Assembly: GCA_051653605.1 (NCBI GenBank)
Contig: JBOFWL010000117.1
Span: 62,001 to 126,000, forward strand
Source of the DNA: JBOFWL01 sp051653605
Lineage (GTDB): Bacteria > Spirochaetota > Brevinematia > Brevinematales > Brevinemataceae
Length of the DNA stretch: 64,000 nt
Reading direction: 5' to 3'
The notes beneath the pieces are model-generated. The model saw only the letters and a program-made list of their open reading frames with translations, was not told where the DNA came from and searched no databases. A program made the translations under genes and the position numbers. This document shows, in pieces, positions 7,878-16,051 of the stretch (position 1 is the first letter of the stretch; the number at the start of each line of letters is the position of its first letter).

Positions 7878-8897
7878 TTATTTTATTTTCCACCATAATC
7901 CTTGGAGAATATTAAAAAGCCACGATTCTTTAGGCAAGATAAGTTGTTGAATATTATGTATTTTAGATACTAAAATACGGATAGGATACTTCATTGATGG
8001 ATTATAAATAACATCAAATAGAGAGTCGCTAATATATTGTGTGCCGAAAATATCAAATAGGATAGGAAAAACTTTATCCCAATCGATGTTAGCGTACTCT
8101 GTTTTTATTTCACTGAGCCTATCCATAAGTTGTCGACGTTTTATATTTTCGAAAATATTCTTAGGTAATCCTTTTGTCTGACGAAATTTTTCAAGGTATG
8201 AAAACAAAATACTCATATAGTTGAGATCGATTAGAACTTTTTCTGTTGTAAGAATTTTACGTGTAGCACTTTGATTACTTTCATTGTAGTGATAGCATAT
8301 TTCAGATATGGTATCCCAATTATTTGCATAGTATAGACATGCATAAAAATGAAGAACATCTTCAGAAAGGATAAAATGCTCTTTTACCTGCAGATCATCA
8401 TAAATTTTTAGTAAAATATCTCGTTTTATACTCAACTGCCATATAAAGACATGAGGAGAAGTGTCTTTTTTGGTAAAATACTCTAAAAGATTTCCGTGAA
8501 CTTTGAGAGCAGACCGACGGAGAGTATTTTTAGGAAGGAAACGCTTCGAGGCATGCATATAAATATCAGCATTAGTCTTTGAAATGGCTTTTGCTATATG
8601 AGAGCAAGCGTCTAATGGAAGCCAATCATCACTATCAACATGAAAAATATATTGCCCACAGGCTTGGCGTACCCCATATTCTCGTGCTGCAAAAAGACCT
8701 CTATTTTCATTATAGCTAGTATATTTTACGAGAGGATATTTACTACAAATTTCTTTACAATTACCAGGAGAACCATCATCAACAACAATTATTTCAATAT
8801 TTTTAAAGGTTTGATTCTCAACACTTGTCAAGCATCTATCAAGGAAAATTTCTGTGTTGTATACAGGGATAATAACGGAAATCAGGGGATTTAACAT
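7878..8897 (-). CDS. Family 2 glycosyltransferase
   Basis: 339 residues from the ATG at 8897, chosen because GGAGAGAG precedes it and the GT-A fold starts at once (PLISVIIPVYNTE). VVDDGSPGN binds the nucleotide-sugar and DSDDW is the metal-binding DxD-type motif at about residues 92-96. The second half (about residues 110-339) is variable and probably sets acceptor specificity. No membrane segment is seen, so it works at the cytoplasmic face. It would add a sugar to a glycolipid, polysaccharide or protein, but the acceptor is not shown. It stands alone, with its own strong promoter and no other glycan genes near. Confidence 0.85.
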   Translation of the reverse strand: MLNPLISVIIPVYNTEIFLDRCLTSVENQTFKNIEIIVVDDGSPGNCKEICSKYPLVKYTSYNENRGLFAAREYGVRQACGQYIFHVDSDDWLPLDACSHIAKAISKTNADIYMHASKRFLPKNTLRRSALKVHGNLLEYFTKKDTSPHVFIWQLSIKRDILLKIYDDLQVKEHFILSEDVLHFYACLYYANNWDTISEICYHYNESNQSATRKILTTEKVLIDLNYMSILFSYLEKFRQTKGLPKNIFENIKRRQLMDRLSEIKTEYANIDWDKVFPILFDIFGTQYISDSLFDVIYNPSMKYPIRILVSKIHNIQQLILPKESWLFNILQGLWWKIK

Positions 8898-8958
8898 ATA
8901 TCTCTCTCCAAATCTGAGTGGAAAAATCAAATAAATGACATTCCATATAGAACCCATA

Positions 8959-8987
8959 ATTATATAAAATAGTTATCAAATTGTCAA
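8959..8987 (-). promoter_or_regulatory. Glycosyltransferase promoter
   Basis: Minus strand TTGACA (8987-8982), 17-base spacer, TATAAT (8964-8959): full consensus. Confidence 0.85.
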
Positions 8988-9038
8988 TAGTCGCCCTTGA
9001 TTAAGAATAGGATATATTTATTTAATTTTAATAAAAAC

Positions 9039-9068
9039 TTGAAAACACCTTTTCTGATGATCTACAAT
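9039..9068 (+). promoter_or_regulatory. Promoter of the peroxiredoxin-like gene
   Basis: TTGAAA (9039-9044), 18-base spacer, TACAAT (9063-9068), about 30 bases before the ATG. Confidence 0.65.
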
Positions 9069-9098
9069 TATGTACACGATAAACATAAGGAGTTTGTT

Positions 9099-9737
9099 AT
9101 GAACGTACAAGAAGAATTACAAAAAGTTCGAGATGCCTCTGGTGCAAATATGTCTTCAGATGTGAAGAATGTTGTTACGTCTTTTTCCAAACAATTAGAA
9201 ATTGATCAAGTTGGTAAAGATGCCCTTAGAAAAGGTGATCGTTTTCCTCAATTTGCTCTGAAAGATATCTTTGGGCAGACTGTGGAAACAGATCAATTGT
9301 TAAAGAAGGGAAAGCTTGTTGTCATGTTTTATAGAGGCGGTTGGTGTCCTTACTGTAATATAGAATTACGCGGTTACCAAGAAATTTATAGCAAAATTAA
9401 AGAGAAAGGTGCAGAGCTAATTGCGCTTTCCCCTGAACAAACAGATTTAGGCACTGCTCTCCAAAAGAAACACCAGCTTACATTCCCTATTGTTTGGGAT
9501 AAAGACAATGCTGTTGCTAGAAAATTAGGATTAGTATTTAAAATGAGCCCTGAGCTTGTTGATATCTATAAAAACAAGTTTAATATTGATGTACAAGCTT
9601 CGCAAGGTAATGATAAATTTGAGTTACCTATCCCTGCAACGTATATTATCGACCAAAATGGGACGATTTCTCTAGATTTTGTCAATCTAGATTATACACA
9701 AAGATTTATTCCTAAAGATGTTTTGAATTTCCTTTAA
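9099..9737 (+). CDS. Peroxiredoxin-like (AhpC/TSA) thiol protein
   Basis: 212 residues from ATG 9099, preceded by AAGGAG; the frame is open further upstream, but that part lies over the promoter. Thioredoxin-fold domain with FALKDIFGQTVET, then VMFYRGGWCPYCNIELRGYQ at about residues 80-99. The CPYC pair replaces the usual peroxiredoxin T-x-x-C and is typical of the 'peroxiredoxin-like' subgroup. LPIPATYIIDQNGTI is the usual cis-Pro region. It probably reduces peroxides or acts as a thiol-disulfide enzyme in the cytosol (no signal peptide). Monocistronic, with promoter and terminator. The exact reductant and substrate are unknown. Confidence 0.85.
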   Translation: MNVQEELQKVRDASGANMSSDVKNVVTSFSKQLEIDQVGKDALRKGDRFPQFALKDIFGQTVETDQLLKKGKLVVMFYRGGWCPYCNIELRGYQEIYSKIKEKGAELIALSPEQTDLGTALQKKHQLTFPIVWDKDNAVARKLGLVFKMSPELVDIYKNKFNIDVQASQGNDKFELPIPATYIIDQNGTISLDFVNLDYTQRFIPKDVLNFL

Positions 9738-9753
9738 AAATCAAAACCACAAT

Positions 9754-9786
9754 AAGCCCACCTTGAAAGAGGTGGGTTTGTTTTTA
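9754..9786 (+). terminator. Terminator after the peroxiredoxin-like gene
   Basis: Stem AAGCCCACC / GGTGGGTTT, loop TTGAAAGA, then TGTTTTTAT. Confidence 0.8.
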
Positions 9787-9788
9787 TA

Positions 9789-9818
9789 TTGAACTTGCTA
9801 ATTTATATGTGATATAAT
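9789..9818 (+). promoter_or_regulatory. Promoter of the TVP38-family gene
   Basis: TTGAAC (9789-9794), 18-base spacer, TATAAT (9813-9818), directly after the preceding terminator. Confidence 0.75.
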
Positions 9819-9863
9819 TGTGTATACATCATACTTAAAGACTGTATTAAATAGGAGGGTGCT

Positions 9864-10526
9864 ATGAAAAAATATGTAAATCTTTTGATTGTTTTAGCGA
9901 TCTTTGGGGTAGTATTTTATATGATTTATCGTTCAGGGCTTGTTTCTCAATTAAAACTAGAAAATATCCCTGTATTAAGAGAGCGCTTCCTAGCACTAGG
10001 ATTTTGGGCATTTTTTGCGTACTTTGCTTTGTATGTTGTCGCTTGCCTTTTCTCATTGCCAGGCTTACCTATAACTATTCTTGGAGGTGCAGTTTTTGGG
10101 CCAGTTTTAGGAACAATATATACTGTATTTTCGGCATCTATTGGTATGGCTCTGTCGTTTTTATCTGCACGGTATGCCCTAAGAAATATCCTCATGGAAA
10201 AATTTGCTAATTCAGAGGTATTTAAAAATATTGATCAAGGTGTCAAAAACGAAGGGTGGAGAATTTTAATGATTACACGTTTAGTTCCAGTGTTTCCATT
10301 TAGTATTCAAAACTATATCTACGGTCTTACAGGGATTAATTTTTTCTTGTTCTGGGGGCTTTCAACCCTATTGATTATTCCAGGATCTGCAGCATACACA
10401 CTGTCGGTAGGAGCGGTTCTAGATGGTAGTTTTTCTGCAACTAATCTTATTTATCTTGGAATTGGAGCTATTTGTTTTGTTCTGGTAAGTTTTATTCCAA
10501 AATTTGTTCAAACAAAAGCTCAATAG
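9864..10526 (+). CDS. TVP38/TMEM64 (DedA-superfamily) membrane protein
   Basis: 220-residue integral membrane protein. It has an N-terminal membrane anchor, then the VTT domain: SLPGLPITILGGAVFGPVLG (re-entrant loop with the family GG.hFG pattern), SFLSARYALRN, and RLVPVFPFSIQNYIYGLTGI, followed by two more membrane segments. Relatives act as lipid scramblases or flippases (TMEM41B/VMP1, DedA) or membrane-homeostasis factors. Its specific role here is unknown. AGGAGGG precedes the ATG. It has its own promoter and is not obviously linked to the ABC-hyd operon downstream. Confidence 0.85.
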   Translation: MKKYVNLLIVLAIFGVVFYMIYRSGLVSQLKLENIPVLRERFLALGFWAFFAYFALYVVACLFSLPGLPITILGGAVFGPVLGTIYTVFSASIGMALSFLSARYALRNILMEKFANSEVFKNIDQGVKNEGWRILMITRLVPVFPFSIQNYIYGLTGINFFLFWGLSTLLIIPGSAAYTLSVGAVLDGSFSATNLIYLGIGAICFVLVSFIPKFVQTKAQ

Positions 10527-10540
10527 TTGATAAATAAAAC

Positions 10541-10569
10541 TTGAATTACTTTAAAGTTTTTATTATAAT
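10541..10569 (+). promoter_or_regulatory. Promoter of the ABC transporter-hydEF operon
   Basis: TTGAAT (10541-10546), 17-base spacer, TATAAT (10564-10569). The expected start of transcription (about 10576) falls on an ATG that opens a 16-codon ORF ending in an ATGA overlap with the permease start. Confidence 0.75.
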
Positions 10570-10622
10570 TTAGCTATGATTAATAGACACACTATATTTA
10601 TTGTCTCTTCTTTGGATATCAT

Positions 10623-11378
10623 ATGATAAGTTCTCTTTCTAGGATTCTTAAGCCGATGGTATTGGTTGCCATAGTTCTTGTAGTATGGTTTGTTGTAACA
10701 TCGTTGGGCTTGGTAAATCAATATTTACTTCCTCCACCTCAAAAAGTTGCCCAAACTTTTTGGACATTGTTTCTTTCAGGCAGGATATTTCAGCATATAT
10801 TTGCAAGCTTAATACGAGTTTTCCTCGGGTTTGGTGTCGCTCTTGTTGTGGCGTCTTTATTTACTTTGCTTTTTTACTTTTTTGATAACTTAAGAATTTA
10901 TACAAGCGGATTGCTGGATATTTTGCGTCATATTCCTCCCCTTGCTGTTTTATCTTTGCTTGTTCTCTGGTTTGGGATAGGTGAGCTTCCTAAAGTTGGG
11001 ATTGTCTTTATGGCAGCATTTTTCCCTCTGCTTTTAAGTATGGAAAGTGGTATTGTTCATTGTGATCGAAAATTAATAGAGGTGGGTATAATAGGCGGGT
11101 TTTCTCCGCTTAAAATACTTCTGCGTATAGCATTACCATCATCTATACCTGAAATTATTATAGGTATGAATATAGGCTTGAGTTATGCTTGGCGTTCACT
11201 TATTGGTGCAGAATTAGTGGCAGCTTCCTCAGGGATTGGATACATGATTTTAGATGCTAGAGAGCTGTCACGCCCTGATATTGTGATGGTTGGTATTATC
11301 TGTTTAGGTGTTGTTGGGGCTCTCATAGACATGGTATTTAAATGGATAACTTCCAAAGCTTTTTGGAGGTTACCATGA
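10623..11378 (+). CDS. ABC transporter permease, SsuC/TauC/ThiX type
   Basis: 251-residue inner-membrane permease with six predicted membrane segments and the binding-protein-dependent EAA region (KLIEVGIIGGFSPLKILLRIALPSSIPEIIIG). It belongs to the group that imports nitrate, sulfonates, taurine or thiamine precursors. The ATG at 10623 has only a weak ribosome site, and a tiny upstream ORF ends across it, so coupling is possible. It is the first real gene of a unit permease-ATPase-binding lipoprotein-hydE-hydF, all overlapping or within 20 bases. The substrate cannot be read from sequence. Confidence 0.88.
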   Translation: MISSLSRILKPMVLVAIVLVVWFVVTSLGLVNQYLLPPPQKVAQTFWTLFLSGRIFQHIFASLIRVFLGFGVALVVASLFTLLFYFFDNLRIYTSGLLDILRHIPPLAVLSLLVLWFGIGELPKVGIVFMAAFFPLLLSMESGIVHCDRKLIEVGIIGGFSPLKILLRIALPSSIPEIIIGMNIGLSYAWRSLIGAELVAASSGIGYMILDARELSRPDIVMVGIICLGVVGALIDMVFKWITSKAFWRLP

Positions 11379-12064
11379 TAAAAATAGAGGAACTATCTCG
11401 AAGTTATCAAATCGATAACGAACTATTTTTCGCTATTAAAGATATCTCAGCAACTTTTTCTCTCAATAAAATTAGTGTTATTCTTGGGCGTAGTGGAGCA
11501 GGGAAAACAACTCTGCTTAGAATGATTGCCGGAATCGAAAAACCTTGCTCAGGTCAGGTAATTCGCCCTGAACATTTAGCTATTAATATGGTTTTTCAAG
11601 AGCATAGGTTGATGCCATGGCTGAATATTGAGCAAAATATCTGTTTTTGGAATGAAAAAAAACAAGATTGTAGTGAAATCCTCGAGAAAACGGGGTTAAA
11701 ACCCTTTAAAACACTTCTTCCTTATCAAATATCTGGTGGGATGGCCCAAAAAACAGCTTTAGCAAGAGCTTTATTCGCACAACCCAACCTTATTCTTATG
11801 GATGAACCCTTTGCTTCCCTAGACTATTTTTCTCGCAGAGACTTACAAAAACTTGTGATTAACCTCCAACGAGATCAACAAATTGGTATTATATTTATTA
11901 CTCATAATGTTGATGAAGCAGTTCTACTTGGAGATGAACTATTTATCCTGGAAAATGGACACCTCAAAAGCCATTTTTCAAACCCTGCCCCCGTTAATGA
12001 AAGAGAAAACAGCGTTTATGCTGATAATTTAAAAAAAGAGATTCTTTCCCTTGTGGAAAATTAG
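11375..12064 (+). CDS. ABC transporter ATPase, SsuB type
   Basis: 229 residues from ATG 11375 (GGAGGT upstream, ATGA overlap with the permease stop). Walker A GRSGAGKTT, Q-loop FQEHRLMPW, signature ISGGMAQKTALARAL and Walker B LILMDEPFASLD are complete, with the switch His in ITHNVDEA. The signature Q/K pattern (SGGMAQK) is typical of the nitrate/sulfonate/taurine group. It powers the adjacent permease on the cytoplasmic side. Overlap with both neighbours implies stoichiometric expression. Confidence 0.92.
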   Translation: MIKIEELSRSYQIDNELFFAIKDISATFSLNKISVILGRSGAGKTTLLRMIAGIEKPCSGQVIRPEHLAINMVFQEHRLMPWLNIEQNICFWNEKKQDCSEILEKTGLKPFKTLLPYQISGGMAQKTALARALFAQPNLILMDEPFASLDYFSRRDLQKLVINLQRDQQIGIIFITHNVDEAVLLGDELFILENGHLKSHFSNPAPVNERENSVYADNLKKEILSLVEN

Positions 12065-12073
12065 GAGAGTATA

Positions 12074-12997
12074 GTGAAAAAAATTCTAGCAATAGTTCTT
12101 TTATTGACAGCAGCTTGTTCTGCCAATGTCAGTAAGCCGAGTAAAGTTAATTTAACCTATGTTAAATCCCCCTTAAATTTACCTTTAATAGTTGGCTACC
12201 ATAAAGGTTTTTATGAAGATGCCTTTAAACAAGAAGGTGTTGCTATTGAATGGCATGAAATTAACTCTGGCGCTCAGCAAACTGAGGCTATGGCTGCCGG
12301 CTCTATAGATTTTTCACCCGTATTAGGTGGAACATCTGCTCTTTTAGCTGCTGCCAATGGATCAGATGTTAAAATTCTTAATATTTTTGGGCGAGCACCA
12401 AAAGCTTTTATAATCATGGTTAAAGATCCTTCTATTAAAACTGCAGCAGACTTAAAAGGAAAAACAATAGCAGGTCCTAAGGGCTCGGTTTTACATGAAC
12501 TTCTTGCAGCAGCTTTATCCTCAGTTGGTCTTTCATTACAAGATGTAAATCTTGTTTCAATGAGTTTTCCTGAAGCTTTAGCAGCTCTAGGAGTCGGAAA
12601 TCTTAGCGCAGCACTTTTACCAAGTAATGTTCAAACAATAGGTAAGAATTTAGGTGCGAGAATTCTCTTAGATGGAGAAGGCTATATTAAAGGAGCAACA
12701 GTTACTGCAGTTCGAGGTGATTTTGCTAAGAAAAACCCTGAATTAGTAGCTGTTTTCCGTAAAGCTCATCAAAAATCTGTAGATTATATGAATGAAAATA
12801 TGGATGAAGCTATTGCAATTGGCGCAAAGGAACTCGATATTAGTGAAGACGAAGCCCGAGAATTGCTTACTGTTTATGATTTTACCCCAACTATTAGTAA
12901 CGAAGATCGAGATAGTATTAGTGCTACTCAAAACTTTTTAATTCAAGCAGAGATGATGACCACTCCTGTTGAATTATCAAATCTAATTTTACCCTAA
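12074..12997 (+). CDS. ABC transporter substrate-binding lipoprotein, SsuA/NMT1 type
   Basis: 307 residues, GTG start with GGAGAG upstream. The signal MKKILAIVLLLTAAC has lipobox LTAAC, so the protein is tethered outside the inner membrane. Its periplasmic-binding fold II sequence (NLPLIVGYHKGFYED, EINSGAQQTEAMAAGSIDF, KGKTIAGPKGSVLHELL) matches the SsuA/TauA/ThiY/NMT1 group. The ligand could be a sulfonate, a thiamine precursor, a dipeptide-like or a small anion. The hydE start follows 19 bases later without a terminator, so importer and [FeFe]-hydrogenase maturation are transcribed together. Confidence 0.88.
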   Translation: MKKILAIVLLLTAACSANVSKPSKVNLTYVKSPLNLPLIVGYHKGFYEDAFKQEGVAIEWHEINSGAQQTEAMAAGSIDFSPVLGGTSALLAAANGSDVKILNIFGRAPKAFIIMVKDPSIKTAADLKGKTIAGPKGSVLHELLAAALSSVGLSLQDVNLVSMSFPEALAALGVGNLSAALLPSNVQTIGKNLGARILLDGEGYIKGATVTAVRGDFAKKNPELVAVFRKAHQKSVDYMNENMDEAIAIGAKELDISEDEARELLTVYDFTPTISNEDRDSISATQNFLIQAEMMTTPVELSNLILP

Positions 12998-13016
12998 TTA
13001 TATAAGGATACCATTT

Positions 13017-14093
13017 ATGACCCCCCTTGTTTCAAAATTTTTATCTGATCCTATATCCCTAGATAAGGCTCAGTTAGCAGAGTTAATCGAATCAATTTCA
13101 GATGAAGACCTAGCTGTTTTAATTAAAACAGCAGATAGTATTCGTGAAACCATTTTTGAAAAAAAAGTTTTTATGCGTGCATTAATTGAAATCAGTAGCT
13201 TTTGTCATGCAAACTGTCATTATTGTGGACTCCGAGCTTCAAATTCAAATGCAGAACGTTATCGACTTACTCAAGAACAGATTTTAGATTGCTGCGAGGC
13301 GGCATACTCTATGGGATATCGTAGTTATGTTCTTCAAGGGGGGGAAGATTATGGGCGTTCAGTAGAGGATATGTGCCGAATTATCTATTTAATCAACCAA
13401 AAATATCAAGATTGCTCTATTACTCTATCAATTGGAGAAAAACCAAAAGATGAATATCAGGCTTACTTTGATGCAGGAGCTCACCGGTATTTACTTCGGC
13501 ATGAGGCGGCATCACGTCGCCTCTACGAACACATTCATCCTGAAACAATGAGCTATGACAATCGTAGGAAGTGCTTGCAAGACTTAAAAGATGTTGGGTT
13601 TCAAGTTGGAGCAGGATTCATGGTTGGCTTGCCTACTCAAACCCCTGAGGATCTCGCAGAAGACATTATTTTTGTTCGTGAGTTTAATCCTCATATGGTT
13701 GGAATTGGCCCCTTTCTACCTCATAAAGATACACCGTTGGCCAAAGAATCTGGGGGGACTGTTCGACAAACATTGTTAATGCTTTCAATAGCAAGAATAA
13801 CCTTACCTAAAGCCTTAATACCATCTACAACAGCACTAGGAACATTGAATTCTATGGGGCGAGAAAAAGGATTTATTGCTGGGGGCAATGTTGTAATGCC
13901 TAATGTTTCTCCAACTGATGTTCGCAAGAAATATATGCTTTATGATAATAAAATTGGCACAGCAGATACTGCTGTTGATAGTCATCGGTTAACAAGAGAT
14001 AGAATTATAGCATTTGGGTTTTTACCAGATTTTACAAGAGGAGATCACCCCGATTTTAAACATCAATTTGAGGTAGGAAATGACAACCGGTAG
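13017..14093 (+). CDS. hydE: [FeFe]-hydrogenase maturation radical SAM protein HydE
   Basis: 358 residues. The radical SAM motif is C63-x3-C67-x2-C70 (FCHANCHYCGL), followed by SYVLQGGEDYG and GIGPFLPHKDTPLA, both characteristic of HydE and biotin-synthase-like enzymes. HydE acts on the Fe(CO)2(CN)Cys synthon made by HydG, building the dithiomethylamine-bridged di-iron precursor. Length matches well-studied HydE proteins. It lies 19 bases after an ABC binding-protein gene, and its end overlaps hydF by 14 bases. hydG and the hydrogenase hydA are not in this window, but must be elsewhere if the pathway is active. Confidence 0.92.
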   Translation: MTPLVSKFLSDPISLDKAQLAELIESISDEDLAVLIKTADSIRETIFEKKVFMRALIEISSFCHANCHYCGLRASNSNAERYRLTQEQILDCCEAAYSMGYRSYVLQGGEDYGRSVEDMCRIIYLINQKYQDCSITLSIGEKPKDEYQAYFDAGAHRYLLRHEAASRRLYEHIHPETMSYDNRRKCLQDLKDVGFQVGAGFMVGLPTQTPEDLAEDIIFVREFNPHMVGIGPFLPHKDTPLAKESGGTVRQTLLMLSIARITLPKALIPSTTALGTLNSMGREKGFIAGGNVVMPNVSPTDVRKKYMLYDNKIGTADTAVDSHRLTRDRIIAFGFLPDFTRGDHPDFKHQFEVGNDNR

Positions 14094-15282
14094 AGGAGAA
14101 CGATTTCATATTTCAATTTTTGGAAAGACAAATAGTGGGAAGTCAACATTGTTTAATGCACTACTTGGACAAAGTGTGTCCGTTGTTAGTAGTGTATCGG
14201 GGACTACCACAGATGCTGTTCATAAAAATTTCGAATTGCTTGACGCAGGGCCTGTTGTATTTATTGATACGGCAGGCTTTGGGGATGGCACAGTTTTAGC
14301 CGAGGCTCGTGAAAAAGCAGCTCGTAATATAATTCCTAAAACAGACTATGCTCTAGTTACAATTGATGCTCTTAATCCCGATTATGAATCATTTAAAGAT
14401 ACAGCGAGAGAATTAAAGAGATTTAAAATACCAATGCTTATGGTTCTTACCAAGTGTGATCAGTTATCTCAAATACAAAAAGAAGATTTACAAGCTAAGT
14501 ATCCCGACGCATTTCTACTTTCAAGTTTTTTACAAGAAGATATGGAAAAGTTACTGACCCATCTTACAGAACAAGTGAAATTATCACAAACAGAAAGAAA
14601 ACTCATTTCCGATCTTCTACCTTATGGTTCTAGAATTGTTCTGGTTGTTCCTATTGATAGTGAAGCTCCTAAAGGAAGAATTATTAATCCTCAGGTTCAG
14701 GTAATAAGAGAGGCTTTAGATAGTGGATTTGAAGTTATTGTTGTTCGAGATACAGAATTAGAACAAACTCTAAAGCGCCTTAACTATGAAGTTGACTTAG
14801 TTGTAACAGATTCTCAAGCTTTTGATACAGTTAGTAAGATCGTACCTACTCATATTTATCTCACTGGATTTTCAATTCTTTTTATTCGGTATAAGGGAGA
14901 TTTAAAGAATTTTATCAGAGGATTAGATACATTAAAAAGTATAAAACCAGAAGATAAAATCGCAATTGCAGAGTCATGCTCTCATAATATTAGCTGTGAA
15001 GATATTGGACGCTTTAAAATACCAACTCTTCTTAATAAACTGTTGGGGTTTGAACCAAAAATTGATTTTTATACAGGATCAGACTTCCCTGAGCATCCTG
15101 AAGACTATAAAATTCTTATTCATTGTGGGGCTTGTATGACTAATCGTCAGACAGTCCTTTCTCGTATTGCAATAAGCAATGACGCAGCTGTAGCTCTTAT
15201 TAATTATGGTGTTATTTTAGCTTACGGGGCAAATATTCTTCAGCGTAGTTTACAGATTTTCTACGATAAAGAAATCATCTAA
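14080..15282 (+). CDS. hydF: [FeFe]-hydrogenase maturation GTPase HydF
   Basis: 400 residues, the usual HydF length. N-terminal GTPase: P-loop GKTNSGKST (residues 15-23), switch GTTTDAV, DTAGFGD and TKCD. A dimerisation region follows, then the C-terminal iron-sulfur domain with C300-x-H302 and H348-C349-x2-C352, the HydF-specific CxH...HCxxC cluster site. HydF is the scaffold that carries the assembled 2Fe precursor to apo-hydrogenase. GAGGTAGGAA inside the hydE end is its ribosome site. No terminator is seen after it; the next gene has its own promoter. Confidence 0.93.
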   Translation: MTTGRGERFHISIFGKTNSGKSTLFNALLGQSVSVVSSVSGTTTDAVHKNFELLDAGPVVFIDTAGFGDGTVLAEAREKAARNIIPKTDYALVTIDALNPDYESFKDTARELKRFKIPMLMVLTKCDQLSQIQKEDLQAKYPDAFLLSSFLQEDMEKLLTHLTEQVKLSQTERKLISDLLPYGSRIVLVVPIDSEAPKGRIINPQVQVIREALDSGFEVIVVRDTELEQTLKRLNYEVDLVVTDSQAFDTVSKIVPTHIYLTGFSILFIRYKGDLKNFIRGLDTLKSIKPEDKIAIAESCSHNISCEDIGRFKIPTLLNKLLGFEPKIDFYTGSDFPEHPEDYKILIHCGACMTNRQTVLSRIAISNDAAVALINYGVILAYGANILQRSLQIFYDKEII

Positions 15283-15315
15283 AACCTCTTTGTAGATAAG
15301 CAATTTGTTGATAGA

Positions 15316-15344
15316 TTGACTTTTGTTTAAGAATAAATTATAAT
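15316..15344 (+). promoter_or_regulatory. Promoter of the exported protein gene at 15401
   Basis: TTGACT (15316-15321), 17-base spacer, TATAAT (15339-15344). Confidence 0.85.
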
Positions 15345-15400
15345 CAAGCTGTATTTCAATTTATTCTTAAATTATATCTACCTAAAATTAAGAAGGTTTT

Positions 15401-16051
15401 ATGAAAAAGAGGTATCTCTTTTTAGCTATACTCAGCATGATTGGGGTTGTTATTTCTGCGCAAGTTTCTAAAAATACATATATTGTTGTTGATCAGATTG
15501 CAGGAAAGAAAGTTCGCTCTCCAATCTGGGCAGAAAGAAATCTTGCTATGACAGATTTAGAAGCTATTAATTCAGAAAAATATGCTTTTATCGTTCGGCG
15601 TACTGGGGCAGATCTTGCTGATCTTGAAATATGGGTAAATAAGGTTTCAATATCAGATGTTGTTATTCGCCAAATTTCAGAACACATTATCGAGTTGGCT
15701 GCAAAGCAATCAGAGGATATTAGAACTATAGAGTTTATTAATCTAATGAGAGATTTGGCTCAAAATATTTCTAAAGCAAGTATTCAAGGGCTAAGTAGAG
15801 AGCAAGAGTGGTGGATTCTTAAACAATACCGTAATAAAGAACGCCGAGGAGATAAAGAGTACACATATAGTGCGCTTTATCTAATTGATAAAACTATTAT
15901 TGATGATATTATTGCCCTTCATGTAGATCATATTTTACAGGGAGGTTCTCCAGAATTGGAGAGAAATGTTCTTAATGTGCTAGAATCTCTTCCTAATCAT
16001 CAACTTTCAGCTGAATTGGATAGTTTTGACATTCCTGAGAGTTCATTCTGA
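15401..16051 (+). CDS. Exported protein of unknown function
   Basis: 216 residues with a cleavable signal peptide (KKR, then a hydrophobic run ending VISAQ at about residue 21). The mature part is mostly helical and charged, with segments such as DLADLEIWVNKVSISDVVIRQ and EQEWWILKQYRNKERRGDKE. I recognise no domain. It has its own near-consensus promoter and AAGAAGG before the ATG. Its last 52 bases overlap the end of rex on the other strand. It lies between hydF and rex, but nothing in the sequence ties it to hydrogenase. Confidence 0.75.
   Translation: MKKRYLFLAILSMIGVVISAQVSKNTYIVVDQIAGKKVRSPIWAERNLAMTDLEAINSEKYAFIVRRTGADLADLEIWVNKVSISDVVIRQISEHIIELAAKQSEDIRTIEFINLMRDLAQNISKASIQGLSREQEWWILKQYRNKERRGDKEYTYSALYLIDKTIIDDIIALHVDHILQGGSPELERNVLNVLESLPNHQLSAELDSFDIPESSF

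Noticed and set aside
10541..10622. Rex-binding palindrome at the ABC-hydEF promoter
   Set aside because: No TTGTGA/TCACAA- or TTGTTAA/TTAACAA-type pair is present, so direct Rex control of hydEF is not supported by sequence.
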